Positions 14,577 through 21,989 of a stretch of 22,067 nt of DNA are shown in pieces. The notes below the pieces were generated by a model, which saw only the letters and a program-made list of their open reading frames with translations, was not told where the DNA came from and did not search any database. The position numbers and the translations under genes are program-made. The stretch comes from an uncultured Ruminococcus sp. (GTDB lineage: Bacteria; Bacillota; Clostridia; Oscillospirales; Ruminococcaceae): NCBI GenBank assembly GCA_946404705.1, contig CAMJES010000005.1, positions 1 to 22,067 of the forward strand, given 5' to 3'. How positions within the stretch are numbered: position 1 is the first letter of the stretch; every line of letters begins with the position of its first letter.

Positions 14577-16853
14577 ATGAAATATATACATAAGCTTTCG
14601 GAGCTTCCGAATGAACTAAGCTTCGGCGGAAAAGCCGAAGCTCTGGATAAACTGATGAAAAACGGGATGCCCGTACCGAACGGATACGCAATTGCCGCAG
14701 AAGCTTTTGAAAACGGAACGCTTTGCGCTGATGCGGAAACAGAGCTTGCCGAGCTGATAAAAAATCTTCCGACAAAATATAAATATGCCGTTCGTTCTTC
14801 CGCTGTCGGCGAGGACGGAACAGAGGATTCCTTTGCAGGAGCGTATGATACCGTACTTGATGTTGCTGCTGATATGATATCGGACGCCGTGAAAAAGGTT
14901 GCCTATTCTGCCCGTAATGCTCGTTCGGATGTTTATGCGCAAAGCAGAGGCGCCGAGAGGGGCAGCATAGGAGTTGTCATTCAGCGCTTTATTTCTCCGC
15001 AGTTTGCAGGGGTGCTTTTTACCGCCGACCCTATGACTGCAGGAACAGGCTTTATGTCGGGCAGCTATGTTCACGGCGTCGGAGAAGCCTTGGTTTCGGG
15101 AGAAAAATGTGACGGGAGCTTTCGGATAAATGCCGTGAAATACAGCTATGAAGGCCCAAAAGAGCTTGAAGGATATGCAAAGCAGCTTTATAATAAAGCA
15201 AAAAAAGCAGTTCGGATATTCGGCTGTCCGCAGGATATCGAATGGGCTATTGAGGGCGGCAGGCTTTATATTCTCCAATCCCGTCCTATAACGACATTGT
15301 TCCGAAACGACCGTGACCGATTTCTTATAAACGATTCGCTCTGCGGTGATTTCCTGCTTTCAAAAACCAACGTCGGAGAGATATTTCTTCGCCCCGTTTC
15401 ACCTGCAACATACGGCTTGATATGCAAGATCACCGATTTTCTCGGAATACCGCTGATATCAAATGTCTGCGGTCAGCTTTACTGCAATATAAGCGGAGTA
15501 TGCTCCGTGATCGCTTCATTCGGTATAAAAAAAGAAAAAGCATTTTCGATGGTTTCCGAAATAGCAGGAGGTATACCCGACAGCTCCGATATACCGCTGT
15601 TCCCCTATGATAAAAAAATACTGCTGAAAAAGTTCAAAAACATCATTTTTAATTCTTCACCGAAAAAGAAGGGCGGCAAGCTCAAAGGAGATATTCCGAA
15701 TGAAATTAACCGCATCGGTATGGATATCGTTGAGGAGATACACCATATATCTTCACCGCAGGCGCTTTATGATTTCTGGGATGAACGCTGCACACCGTAT
15801 ATGACATCCGCTTTGAGCGGAATAGTAACGGGGCTGTCGGTAAAACCGCTGCTTTCGACCCGTAAAAAGCTGGAGAAAGTATGCGGTGCAGAGCTTGCTG
15901 ATCGTCTTTTGTCCTGCCGTGCCAATGATGGTGCGCCCGAAAGTCTTGGTATGCTCCTTGCGCTTGAGGACGTTATCAACGGCAGGCTCTCAAAGTCGGA
16001 ATACACGGCAAGATACGGTCACCGTCATACCGATGAAATGGAGCTTTCGATGCCCTATCCGTATGAAGACCCCGATTTTCCCGATAACGTTATCAAAGAA
16101 TATAAGGAATCAGGTGCGGATGTCATGATGATGAAAGCGTCCTGCGAAAAGCGAAGCCGCGAAGCAGAGGAAGAATTCCTGCAAAAGTATCCGAAAAAGG
16201 CCGCTTGGCTCAGAAAGCTTTTGAACAAGTATTCGGCGGCTGTTTGCGGACGTGAAAGCATTCGCAGCAGCGCATTAAGGCTTTTCTGCGTTATCCGTGA
16301 ATACCTGCTCAAAGCAGGCGAGCTGACAAACCTCGGCAACGATATTTTTATGCTTTATATTGATGAAGCAAGAGCGCTGCTGTCAGGCAAAAGCTGCGTT
16401 CCCGATAAACTCGAAGAAAGGAAAAAGAACTATGCCCGTCAGCTTGAAATGCCGAATTTTCCGAGCATCATACGAGGCAGATTTGTCCCCGAAGAATACA
16501 GCTCGAACGATACGCTGCCCGACGGAACGGATGTTATCTGCGGCTCGGCAGGCTCCTGCGGCATTGCCGAGGGTTACGCCCGTGTGCTTGCTTGTGCAGA
16601 TGAAGCTGATACGATAGAAAACGGGGAGATACTTGTAGTTCCTGCGGCAAATATAGGCTGGGTGAGAGTTTTCCCGAAGATATCGGCACTCGTTACCGAT
16701 GTGGGCGCACCGCTTTCCCACGCAGTTATTGTTGCTCGTGAACTTGGAATCCCTGCGGCGGTAAGCTGCGACAACGCTTCCCGTGTGCTGAAAACGGGAG
16801 ATAAGATCCGTGTTGACGGATCAAGCGGCAAGGTTTATATCTTAAAAGAATAA
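14577..16853 (+). CDS. PEP-synthase/rifampicin-phosphotransferase-like dikinase
   Basis: A 758-aa protein with the layout ATP-grasp domain, central domain, swivelling His domain. The PPDK_N-type nucleotide domain spans 1-240, with AVRSSAVGEDGTEDSFAGAY 71-90, FAGVLFTADP 144-153 and IEWAIEGGRLYILQSRPIT 221-239. The middle (250-650) has no motif I recognise and is rich in Lys and Arg. The C-terminal PEP-utilising mobile domain has VTDVGAPLSHAVIVARELGI with catalytic His715. A true PEP synthase or PPDK would end with a PEP/pyruvate TIM barrel; here the His domain is the end, as in rifampin phosphotransferase (about 830-870 aa). The enzyme is thus expected to use ATP to phosphorylate an acceptor through His715. 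The acceptor is unknown; rifamycin is possible but not shown. GGGGGA precedes ATG 14577. It is co-transcribed with TetR and ends at a terminator. Confidence 0.88.
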   Translation: MKYIHKLSELPNELSFGGKAEALDKLMKNGMPVPNGYAIAAEAFENGTLCADAETELAELIKNLPTKYKYAVRSSAVGEDGTEDSFAGAYDTVLDVAADMISDAVKKVAYSARNARSDVYAQSRGAERGSIGVVIQRFISPQFAGVLFTADPMTAGTGFMSGSYVHGVGEALVSGEKCDGSFRINAVKYSYEGPKELEGYAKQLYNKAKKAVRIFGCPQDIEWAIEGGRLYILQSRPITTLFRNDRDRFLINDSLCGDFLLSKTNVGEIFLRPVSPATYGLICKITDFLGIPLISNVCGQLYCNISGVCSVIASFGIKKEKAFSMVSEIAGGIPDSSDIPLFPYDKKILLKKFKNIIFNSSPKKKGGKLKGDIPNEINRIGMDIVEEIHHISSPQALYDFWDERCTPYMTSALSGIVTGLSVKPLLSTRKKLEKVCGAELADRLLSCRANDGAPESLGMLLALEDVINGRLSKSEYTARYGHRHTDEMELSMPYPYEDPDFPDNVIKEYKESGADVMMMKASCEKRSREAEEEFLQKYPKKAAWLRKLLNKYSAAVCGRESIRSSALRLFCVIREYLLKAGELTNLGNDIFMLYIDEARALLSGKSCVPDKLEERKKNYARQLEMPNFPSIIRGRFVPEEYSSNDTLPDGTDVICGSAGSCGIAEGYARVLACADEADTIENGEILVVPAANIGWVRVFPKISALVTDVGAPLSHAVIVARELGIPAAVSCDNASRVLKTGDKIRVDGSSGKVYILKE

Positions 16854-16857
16854 TACA

Positions 16858-16894
16858 CAAAGCCGACAACTTTTTGCTGTCGGCTTTGTTCTTT
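16858..16894 (+). terminator. Intrinsic terminator after the phosphotransferase-like gene
   Basis: Perfect 11-bp arms CAAAGCCGACA (16858-16868) and TGTCGGCTTTG (16878-16888) are followed by TTCTTTC. The T-tract is modest. On the minus strand the hairpin would be followed by TGTATTATTC, a poor terminator for the convergent BlaR1 gene. Confidence 0.8.
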
Positions 16895-16986
16895 CAAATC
16901 ATTAATGGTTTTGCTGTCAACCGCATAGGTTTCATCTATGACCTCGACCGCATCACCGCTGTTGGGCGCAGAATAGTCCTTATCTT

Positions 16987-18963
16987 TTACTGCGTTGTAA
17001 ACGTCTTGGTTACGGTGTGAAGCGGAGATATTTTCACCGTTTTCAAGATTTCTTCCGCAGCGGAAAAGCTGAAATCCTCGCTTTCCTTAAAGGAGAATTC
17101 CACATAGTATTCACCGCTGTGAACAACGAAATTGTGGTAGTCAAAATCACCGTAATAGCTGTCAGCAATTATTGTGTGAATATAGTAGCTCCAAGGGTCA
17201 TTTTCACCGCCGTACCTCTCGTCAGCGCTGTTGACTTCTCGCCCCGAGACCTGATCTACTTTAAAATCATCGGTCACAATACCGTATGAATCGGGATATG
17301 CAACGTGCTGTTCCATAACAAACCCGTTTTCATTTTCAAAATCACCGCTTTTATACGTCCAATCGCTCGGAACGCTAAATTCAATATTCAAGAGCTTTCT
17401 GTCTGCAGAAAAAGAAAATCCGCCGTTTTCAACGGGTATAAATTCTTCTGTTTTATAAGATACTTTTTTGAAATTGCCAAAATCCTCGCTTTCAAATTCA
17501 TCGGAAGTTTGCAAGGGAGGAGCTTCATTTGCAGGCAATGAATAAGCAGGCTCGTCTGTCGCTTCATCAAATACATCTTCGGGTATATCCTCTGTCGGCT
17601 GATTATCCATTAATTTTAGCCTATATATCTCCCAGCCGTACTGAACATACCATATCTCTCCGTCCATAACAAAAAGATAATTGTCTATGCCGCCGTCTTC
17701 ATCACTCTGCAAAGCAAAGCAGTATTTATTATCATAATCGCCGAGATTTTTTTCTCCGTCCTGCCAACCTATTTTTTCAAAATTATCGAAAGATTCACTC
17801 CATTCTTCCTCAGTAAATGGTATCTTCATAGGCTCGGAAAGCTTGTAGGTTTTTCTCGAAATTGTAAGCGTATTGCCCTTTATCTCATAAGTCAGACCGT
17901 TGTTATCTCCCCAGTAGGAATCCTTTTGGGGTGCGGTGTACAGCAGCTTGTCCGTAACATACACTCCATCGGGGATAGGCGCAAATTCTTTTTCCTTTTT
18001 CACCGCATTTGTAAGCAGACAAACAGCTGCAATTATCACAGCTATGACCGCAATAATTGTAACGATAACTTTCGGCTTTTTCGCACCGAGAACGCCTTTT
18101 ATACGGCTCTTTATGTCGCTTTCGCCAAAGTTCAGAACACCGCCGAGAGCAAGTCTGTTCTGCTTCAAGGAAATATTCAAAAGTGCGTTTGCATACGCCT
18201 TTTTTACGTCCGTATCAAAGCCGCCGAGAGCCTTTTCATCGCAGGAAAGCTCCATATCCTTTGTCATGAGCCGATAGGATATCCACACCATCGGATTGAA
18301 CCAATGAACGCAGAGCGCAGCCATTGCGACAAGCTTTACAATATGGTCTTTTCGGCTGATATGCGCTTGTTCGTGTGCGATTATGTAACGAATATCCTCA
18401 TCGGAGATGTTTTCGGGCAGGTATATCCTCGGTTTTATTATGCCGAATACAAACGGCGTTTCGATGCTTGCGCAAGTATAAACATTCCCTTCCGAAAGCG
18501 CTGCATTTTTCACCTTTTTCTTGACCGAGATATACGAAACTGCCGTATAAACAAACATTGCAAGCATTCCTGCCGCCCATATATACGCACCGACAGTCAT
18601 TGCAGTCTGCATTGGATTTGCGCTGTTATTCGGCTGTTCAGACGGAAGCTGTTCGTTTATCGCATCGTTCACGGGCGGAACGGAAACGGTTATCTGCGGT
18701 TCTTCGGAATACTCAATATCGTTTGGGATAAACTCCATTTGACCGTAGGAAACCTCGGGCTTTTCGGTAACAAGCAAATTGAAAACGCTCACCGCCGACG
18801 AGAACGAGAACGGACACAGCAGACGTATTCCAAGTATCGCCCAGAGCAGATAGGAATACTTTTTCGGCAGCTTTTTCATTGCGATTCGCAGTATGATTAT
18901 TGCCGCGGAAATATATGCACCCGTTATGCTTATATTAAGCACAGTTCTGAAAATATCTGTCAT
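16987..18963 (-). CDS. BlaR1-type M56 family membrane metallopeptidase
   Basis: A 658-aa sensor-protease. There are N-terminal membrane helices (ISITGAYISAAIIILRI, YSYLLWAILGIRLL) and a third at about 120-145. The cytoplasmic M56 zinc protease domain has IIAHEQAH (His197, Glu198, His201) and the distal Glu in MTKDMELSCDEKALG. A fourth helix (IVTIIAVIAVIIAAVCLL, about 305-322) leads to a roughly 325-residue exterior C-terminal region. I see no SxxK/KTG penicillin-binding signature, so unlike Staphylococcus BlaR1 it probably senses something other than a beta-lactam by acylation. The start is ATG 18963, one nt after the BlaI stop; the upstream TTG at 18990 lies inside blaI. It should cleave the BlaI-type repressor. 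The C-terminus may be shortened by a frameshift: coding-like sequence in another frame continues past the stop. Confidence 0.9.
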   Translation of the reverse strand: MTDIFRTVLNISITGAYISAAIIILRIAMKKLPKKYSYLLWAILGIRLLCPFSFSSAVSVFNLLVTEKPEVSYGQMEFIPNDIEYSEEPQITVSVPPVNDAINEQLPSEQPNNSANPMQTAMTVGAYIWAAGMLAMFVYTAVSYISVKKKVKNAALSEGNVYTCASIETPFVFGIIKPRIYLPENISDEDIRYIIAHEQAHISRKDHIVKLVAMAALCVHWFNPMVWISYRLMTKDMELSCDEKALGGFDTDVKKAYANALLNISLKQNRLALGGVLNFGESDIKSRIKGVLGAKKPKVIVTIIAVIAVIIAAVCLLTNAVKKEKEFAPIPDGVYVTDKLLYTAPQKDSYWGDNNGLTYEIKGNTLTISRKTYKLSEPMKIPFTEEEWSESFDNFEKIGWQDGEKNLGDYDNKYCFALQSDEDGGIDNYLFVMDGEIWYVQYGWEIYRLKLMDNQPTEDIPEDVFDEATDEPAYSLPANEAPPLQTSDEFESEDFGNFKKVSYKTEEFIPVENGGFSFSADRKLLNIEFSVPSDWTYKSGDFENENGFVMEQHVAYPDSYGIVTDDFKVDQVSGREVNSADERYGGENDPWSYYIHTIIADSYYGDFDYHNFVVHSGEYYVEFSFKESEDFSFSAAEEILKTVKISPLHTVTKTFTTQ

Positions 18964-18964
18964 A

Positions 18965-19321
18965 TCATTCACCCTCTGTATAGTCGTCAATAAGCTTTTT
19001 AAGCTCGTCCGCCTCGGCTTTTGTCAGCTTTTCCTTTTGCAAAAATGCCGTCAGGAACATAGGTAAAGAACCGCCGTAGCCTTTTGTGATAAGGTTTTCC
19101 GACTTCTCGCTCATCACCTCGTCACGGGTGCATAGCGGCGTTATGACTGCATTCTCGCTTTTGATTATACCTCTCCCCGAAAGCTTTTTCACGACTGTAT
19201 AGACGGTGGATTTCTTCCAGCCGAGGCGGTCGAAAGCCATTGCCACAAGCTCTCCCGAACGTATGGGAGCGTTATCCCAGATAAGCTCCATCAATTTAAG
19301 CTCTCCGTCCGATATTTTCAT
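18965..19321 (-). CDS. BlaI/MecI family winged-helix repressor
   Basis: A 118-aa repressor beginning MKISDGELKLMELIWDNAPI. Its winged-helix domain covers the family core (LVAMAFDRLGWKKSTVYTVVKKLSGRGII, then the wing with VITPLCTRDEV), and a helical dimerisation tail holds the usual protease-sensitive region. ATG 19321 is chosen because it gives the family N-terminus and follows GGGGA; a longer frame to 19516 runs back through the promoter. The gene is one nt upstream of the BlaR1-type gene, so the pair is co-transcribed. Two matching palindromes at 19345-19362 and 19377-19394 are its likely operators, the second on the -10 of its own promoter. Confidence 0.93.
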   Translation of the reverse strand: MKISDGELKLMELIWDNAPIRSGELVAMAFDRLGWKKSTVYTVVKKLSGRGIIKSENAVITPLCTRDEVMSEKSENLITKGYGGSLPMFLTAFLQKEKLTKAEADELKKLIDDYTEGE

Positions 19322-19344
19322 AAAAAAGTCCCCTTTGCAAATCT

Positions 19345-19362
19345 GGTCGATAGTTATAGACC
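19345..19362. promoter_or_regulatory. BlaI-type operator, downstream site
   Basis: GGTCGATAGTTATAGACC is an 18-bp imperfect palindrome whose outer half-sites fit GGTCTAT/ATAGACC (one mismatch in the left half). It lies in the leader between the transcription start and the blaI ribosome site, 32 bp centre to centre from the second site. Confidence 0.6.
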
Positions 19363-19376
19363 TCTCTGTTAAGATT

Positions 19377-19394
19377 AGTCTATCACAATAGACC
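19377..19394. promoter_or_regulatory. BlaI-type operator, promoter site
   Basis: AGTCTATCACAATAGACC holds the perfect inverted GTCTAT...ATAGAC around CACA. It overlaps the -10 element of the blaI promoter and shares its half-sites with the palindrome at 19345-19362. Three helical turns separate the two, which would allow binding on one face. Confidence 0.68.
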
Positions 19395-19405
19395 TCGTTT
19401 GTCAA
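19377..19405 (-). promoter_or_regulatory. Promoter of the blaI-blaR1-type operon
   Basis: On the minus strand, a perfect TTGACA (19400-19405) and TAGACT (19377-19382; 4 of 6) are 17 bp apart. The -10 is built into the operator palindrome. Confidence 0.7.
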
Positions 19406-19509
19406 GAGGGAAAACAAATAATCTTTAAAATTATGCAAATATAAAACGATCCATTCTGCTTCAAGAAGTTCCGAATAAGCAATGAAAATTTTTTTGTTTC
19501 CCCTAAAGA

Positions 19510-19538
19510 TTGACAAATTAAGTCAAAAAAAGTATAAT
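19510..19538 (+). promoter_or_regulatory. Consensus promoter of the exporter/flavodiiron operon
   Basis: A perfect TTGACA (19510-19515) and perfect TATAAT (19533-19538) are 17 bp apart. The leader of about 65 nt holds two ribosome-site-like stretches: AAAAGGAGG (19557-19565) and GGAAAGAGAG (19593-19602). The first is not followed by any standard start codon. None of the BlaI half-sites occurs here. Confidence 0.82.
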
Positions 19539-19610
19539 GTATAATATACAAGTGCAGAAAAGGAGGATATAAATTCACCCCCTCATATTAACGGAAAGAG
19601 AGATGCTGAA

Positions 19611-20606
19611 TTGAACATTGATCCTGTAAAAATTATAAAACTGACAGCAGGAGCGGTCATAGCTGCCGCCGCAGCATACGCTCTTGAGCTTGATTATGCT
19701 GTTTCTGCAGGAGTTATCTGCCTGCTCACCATTCAAGACACAAGAAAAGAAACCTTGAGAATAACTCTGAAAAGACTTATTGCTTTCTGCGGAGTTACTG
19801 TTCTTTGCAAGGCAGGATTCGGTATTTTCGGATTTGGATTTGTTCAGTTTGGAATAGTGCTGGGGTTGTTTCTGATATTATGCGGTGTGCTTGATATGAA
19901 CGAAGCTGTGGCTATGAACTGCGTTATCGCCACTCATTATTTTGCTTCGGGAGATATATCTGTTGATATGATAATAAATGAGGCTGCCCTATTTTCGCTC
20001 GGAGCAGGAACGGGTGTTATTCTGAACATTTTCATGCCTTCGAGGATACAAAAGATACGGCGCATACAAACCGAAACAGACGAACACATCAGAACTATAA
20101 TAAAAAGAATGTCGGTCTATATTCTTCGTGATGACAGAAAAGACTATACGGGAAGCTGTTTTGATGATACCGACCGTCTTCTTGAAGTCCTGCGCAGAGA
20201 GGCTGTAAAGTATATCGGCAATTCCTATGTGAGCGAGAAGGATTACTTTTACAAGTATGTTAACATGAGAATTGAGCAATGCATTGTATTGAAGAGAATT
20301 TTTACAGATATAAAGCGGCTCGGAAGCATTACTGTTTATGCCGAGCCTATTTCGGAATTTCTGTTGAAAATGAGTGAGGATTTTTCCGAAATAAATGATT
20401 CAGTCGATCTTTTAGAAGCACTTGAAAAGCTGTTTTTGCATTATTCGGCTGAAGAGCTTCCGCAAAGCAGAGAGGAATTTGAAAATCGTGCGCTTCTTTA
20501 TCATATTCTCTGCGACCTAAAGCTTTTTGTTTCTATAAAGGCGAAATTTGCCGAAGATCTTGACGAAAAAGAAAAAGAGCGTTTCTGGAAGAAAAAAATA
20601 TTGTAA
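19611..20606 (+). CDS. Aromatic acid exporter (ArAE_1/DUF939, FUSC-like) membrane protein
   Basis: A 331-aa protein. The N-terminal membrane half has about five helices in residues 5-150: KIIKLTAGAVIAAAAAYALELDYAVSAGVICLLTIQDTRKE, then helices to ALFSLGAGTGVILNIFMP. The second half is a soluble helical domain of about 180 residues rich in charge (RIQKIRRIQTETDEHIRTIIKRM). This matches the ArAE_1/DUF939 family (YgaE/YqjA type), proposed to export aromatic or other organic acids. The start is TTG 19611 with GGAAAGAGAG about 8 nt upstream. It overlaps a three-codon ATG frame (ATG 19603, MLN-stop) whose stop shares the TTGA, possibly a translational-coupling trick or chance. It is followed after 22 nt by the flavodiiron gene, so the two form an operon. 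Confidence 0.82.
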   Translation: MNIDPVKIIKLTAGAVIAAAAAYALELDYAVSAGVICLLTIQDTRKETLRITLKRLIAFCGVTVLCKAGFGIFGFGFVQFGIVLGLFLILCGVLDMNEAVAMNCVIATHYFASGDISVDMIINEAALFSLGAGTGVILNIFMPSRIQKIRRIQTETDEHIRTIIKRMSVYILRDDRKDYTGSCFDDTDRLLEVLRREAVKYIGNSYVSEKDYFYKYVNMRIEQCIVLKRIFTDIKRLGSITVYAEPISEFLLKMSEDFSEINDSVDLLEALEKLFLHYSAEELPQSREEFENRALLYHILCDLKLFVSIKAKFAEDLDEKEKERFWKKKIL

Positions 20607-20628
20607 AAAATACTTTGGAGGGAAAAAT

Positions 20629-21780
20629 ATGAAAATTTCTGACAATATTATCTACATAGGCGTTAACGACCATAAAATTGACCTTTTTGAAGGACAGTAT
20701 GCAGTTCCGAACGGTATGGCATATAATTCTTATGTAATACTTGATGAAAAAACTGCTGTAATGGATACGGTTGACGCTAACTTCACCGATGAATGGCTTG
20801 AAAATCTTCATAATGCTTTGAACGGAAGAGAACCTGATTATCTCGTGATTCAGCACATGGAGCCGGATCATTCCGCTAATATTATGAATTTCATGAAAAA
20901 ATACCCTAAAACACAGGTGGTTGCATCATCAAAGGCATTCGCAATGATAAAATCATTCTTCGGAGAAGATCTGTCGGCTAACGGTATTGTTGTCGGAGAA
21001 AATGACACGCTCGCTTTGGGCGGCACCACGCTTACTTTTGTGACTGCTCCCATGGTGCATTGGCCCGAAGTCATAATGACCTATGACAGCAGGGATAAGG
21101 TGTTGTTCTCGGCGGACGGTTTTGGCAAATTCGGCGCACTTGACATCGAAGAGGAATGGGCTTGTGAAGCAAGACGCTATTATTTCGGAATTGTCGGAAA
21201 ATACGGTGTACAGGTACAAAATCTCTTGAAAAAGGTTTCAAAATTTGATATAAAAACTATCTGTCCTTTGCACGGCCCTGTTCTTTCCGATGATCTTGAG
21301 CAGTACCTTTCCCTTTATAACGTATGGTCAAAATATGAGGCGGAAAGCCGCGGCGTATTCATAGCTTATACATCCGTTTACGGAAATACGAAAAACGCTG
21401 TTATGAAGCTTGCCGAAATCCTTAAGGAAAAGGGCTGTGAGAACGTAGTTGTCAGCGATCTTGCAAGGAGTGATATGGCTGAATGTGTGGAAGACGCGTT
21501 CAGATATGACAGGGTCGTGTTTGCAACCACAACATACAACGGGGATATGTTCCCGTTTATGAAGGACTTTATCAACAGACTTGCGGAACACAGCTTCCAG
21601 AACCGAAAGGTTGGCTTTATTGAAAACGGAACATGGGCGCCTATGGCAGCAAAATCAATGAAAGCTATTCTTGAAAAATGCAAGGATATAACATTCTGTG
21701 AGAACGTTGTTCAGATTCATTCTTCTGTTGATGAAAACTGTATGAAACAGATCTCTGCACTTGCAGACGAGCTTTGCTGA
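20629..21780 (+). CDS. fprA: A-type flavodiiron protein (oxygen/nitric oxide reductase)
   Basis: A 384-aa, two-domain class A enzyme. The metallo-beta-lactamase-like domain carries the diiron ligands: HMEPD (His76, Glu78, Asp80), His144 in APMVHWPE, Asp163 in SADGFG and His215 in ICPLHGPV. A flavodoxin domain starts near residue 245 (FIAYTSVYGNTKNAV for the FMN phosphate, TTTYNGDMFPFMKDF for the isoalloxazine). It reduces O2 to water and/or NO to N2O in the cytoplasm of anaerobes, with electrons usually from rubredoxin; no rubredoxin gene is in the window. ATG 20629 follows GGAGGG (20617-20622); a longer frame from 20548 would overlap the upstream gene and adds nothing conserved. It is co-transcribed with the ArAE-type gene. 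No clear terminator follows; the repeat at 21840 begins 59 bp later. Confidence 0.95.
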   Translation: MKISDNIIYIGVNDHKIDLFEGQYAVPNGMAYNSYVILDEKTAVMDTVDANFTDEWLENLHNALNGREPDYLVIQHMEPDHSANIMNFMKKYPKTQVVASSKAFAMIKSFFGEDLSANGIVVGENDTLALGGTTLTFVTAPMVHWPEVIMTYDSRDKVLFSADGFGKFGALDIEEEWACEARRYYFGIVGKYGVQVQNLLKKVSKFDIKTICPLHGPVLSDDLEQYLSLYNVWSKYEAESRGVFIAYTSVYGNTKNAVMKLAEILKEKGCENVVVSDLARSDMAECVEDAFRYDRVVFATTTYNGDMFPFMKDFINRLAEHSFQNRKVGFIENGTWAPMAAKSMKAILEKCKDITFCENVVQIHSSVDENCMKQISALADELC

Positions 21781-21839
21781 ATGTCTGAATTTATATAACA
21801 ATTTAAAAAGCCTCCTATGATTTGTCTGATCTGCTTTTC

Positions 21840-21979
21840 TTATACTAAACACCATTTAAAATTTAGAAAAAATCAAGCCGACAATCTTGTAACTGTTGAA
21901 AACAGTGAGTTGTTGAAAACAACTTTATGTTAGATTTCGGCGTAGATTTTTCTGTATTTTATTGTTGTTTATACTAATA
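21840..21979. repeat. Dispersed inverted-repeat element, copy 2 (MITE-like)
   Basis: About 140 bp matching 5116-5238, nearly identical over its first ~57 bp (TTATACTAAACACCATTT... through AACTGTTGAAAAC). It differs by an extra ~18-bp centre in which GTTGAAAACA is partly duplicated. Its right part again reverse-complements to the left (ACAATAAAATACAGAAAAATC and GCCGAAATC blocks). The right end runs into TATACTAATAACCATTT, which looks like the start of another left end. It has no coding capacity. Confidence 0.75.
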
Positions 21980-21989
21980 ACCATTTGTT

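Noticed and set aside
14616..15278. 220-codon minus-strand frame inside the phosphotransferase-like gene
   Set aside because: It is antisense to a gene with clear ATP-grasp motifs and shows no domain, ribosome site or promoter.
17926..18993. 355-codon plus-strand frame opposite the BlaR1-type gene
   Set aside because: A mirror of a biased coding strand: cysteine-, histidine- and arginine-rich with no recognisable domain, while the minus strand has HExxH and membrane helices.
18965..19516. BlaI as a 183-aa protein with a long N-terminal extension
   Set aside because: The extension passes through the promoter and both operator palindromes; the family N-terminus is at ATG 19321.
20548..20628. 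Extended flavodiiron N-terminus from 20548
   Set aside because: It overlaps the end of the upstream gene and ignores the strong GGAGGG before ATG 20629.
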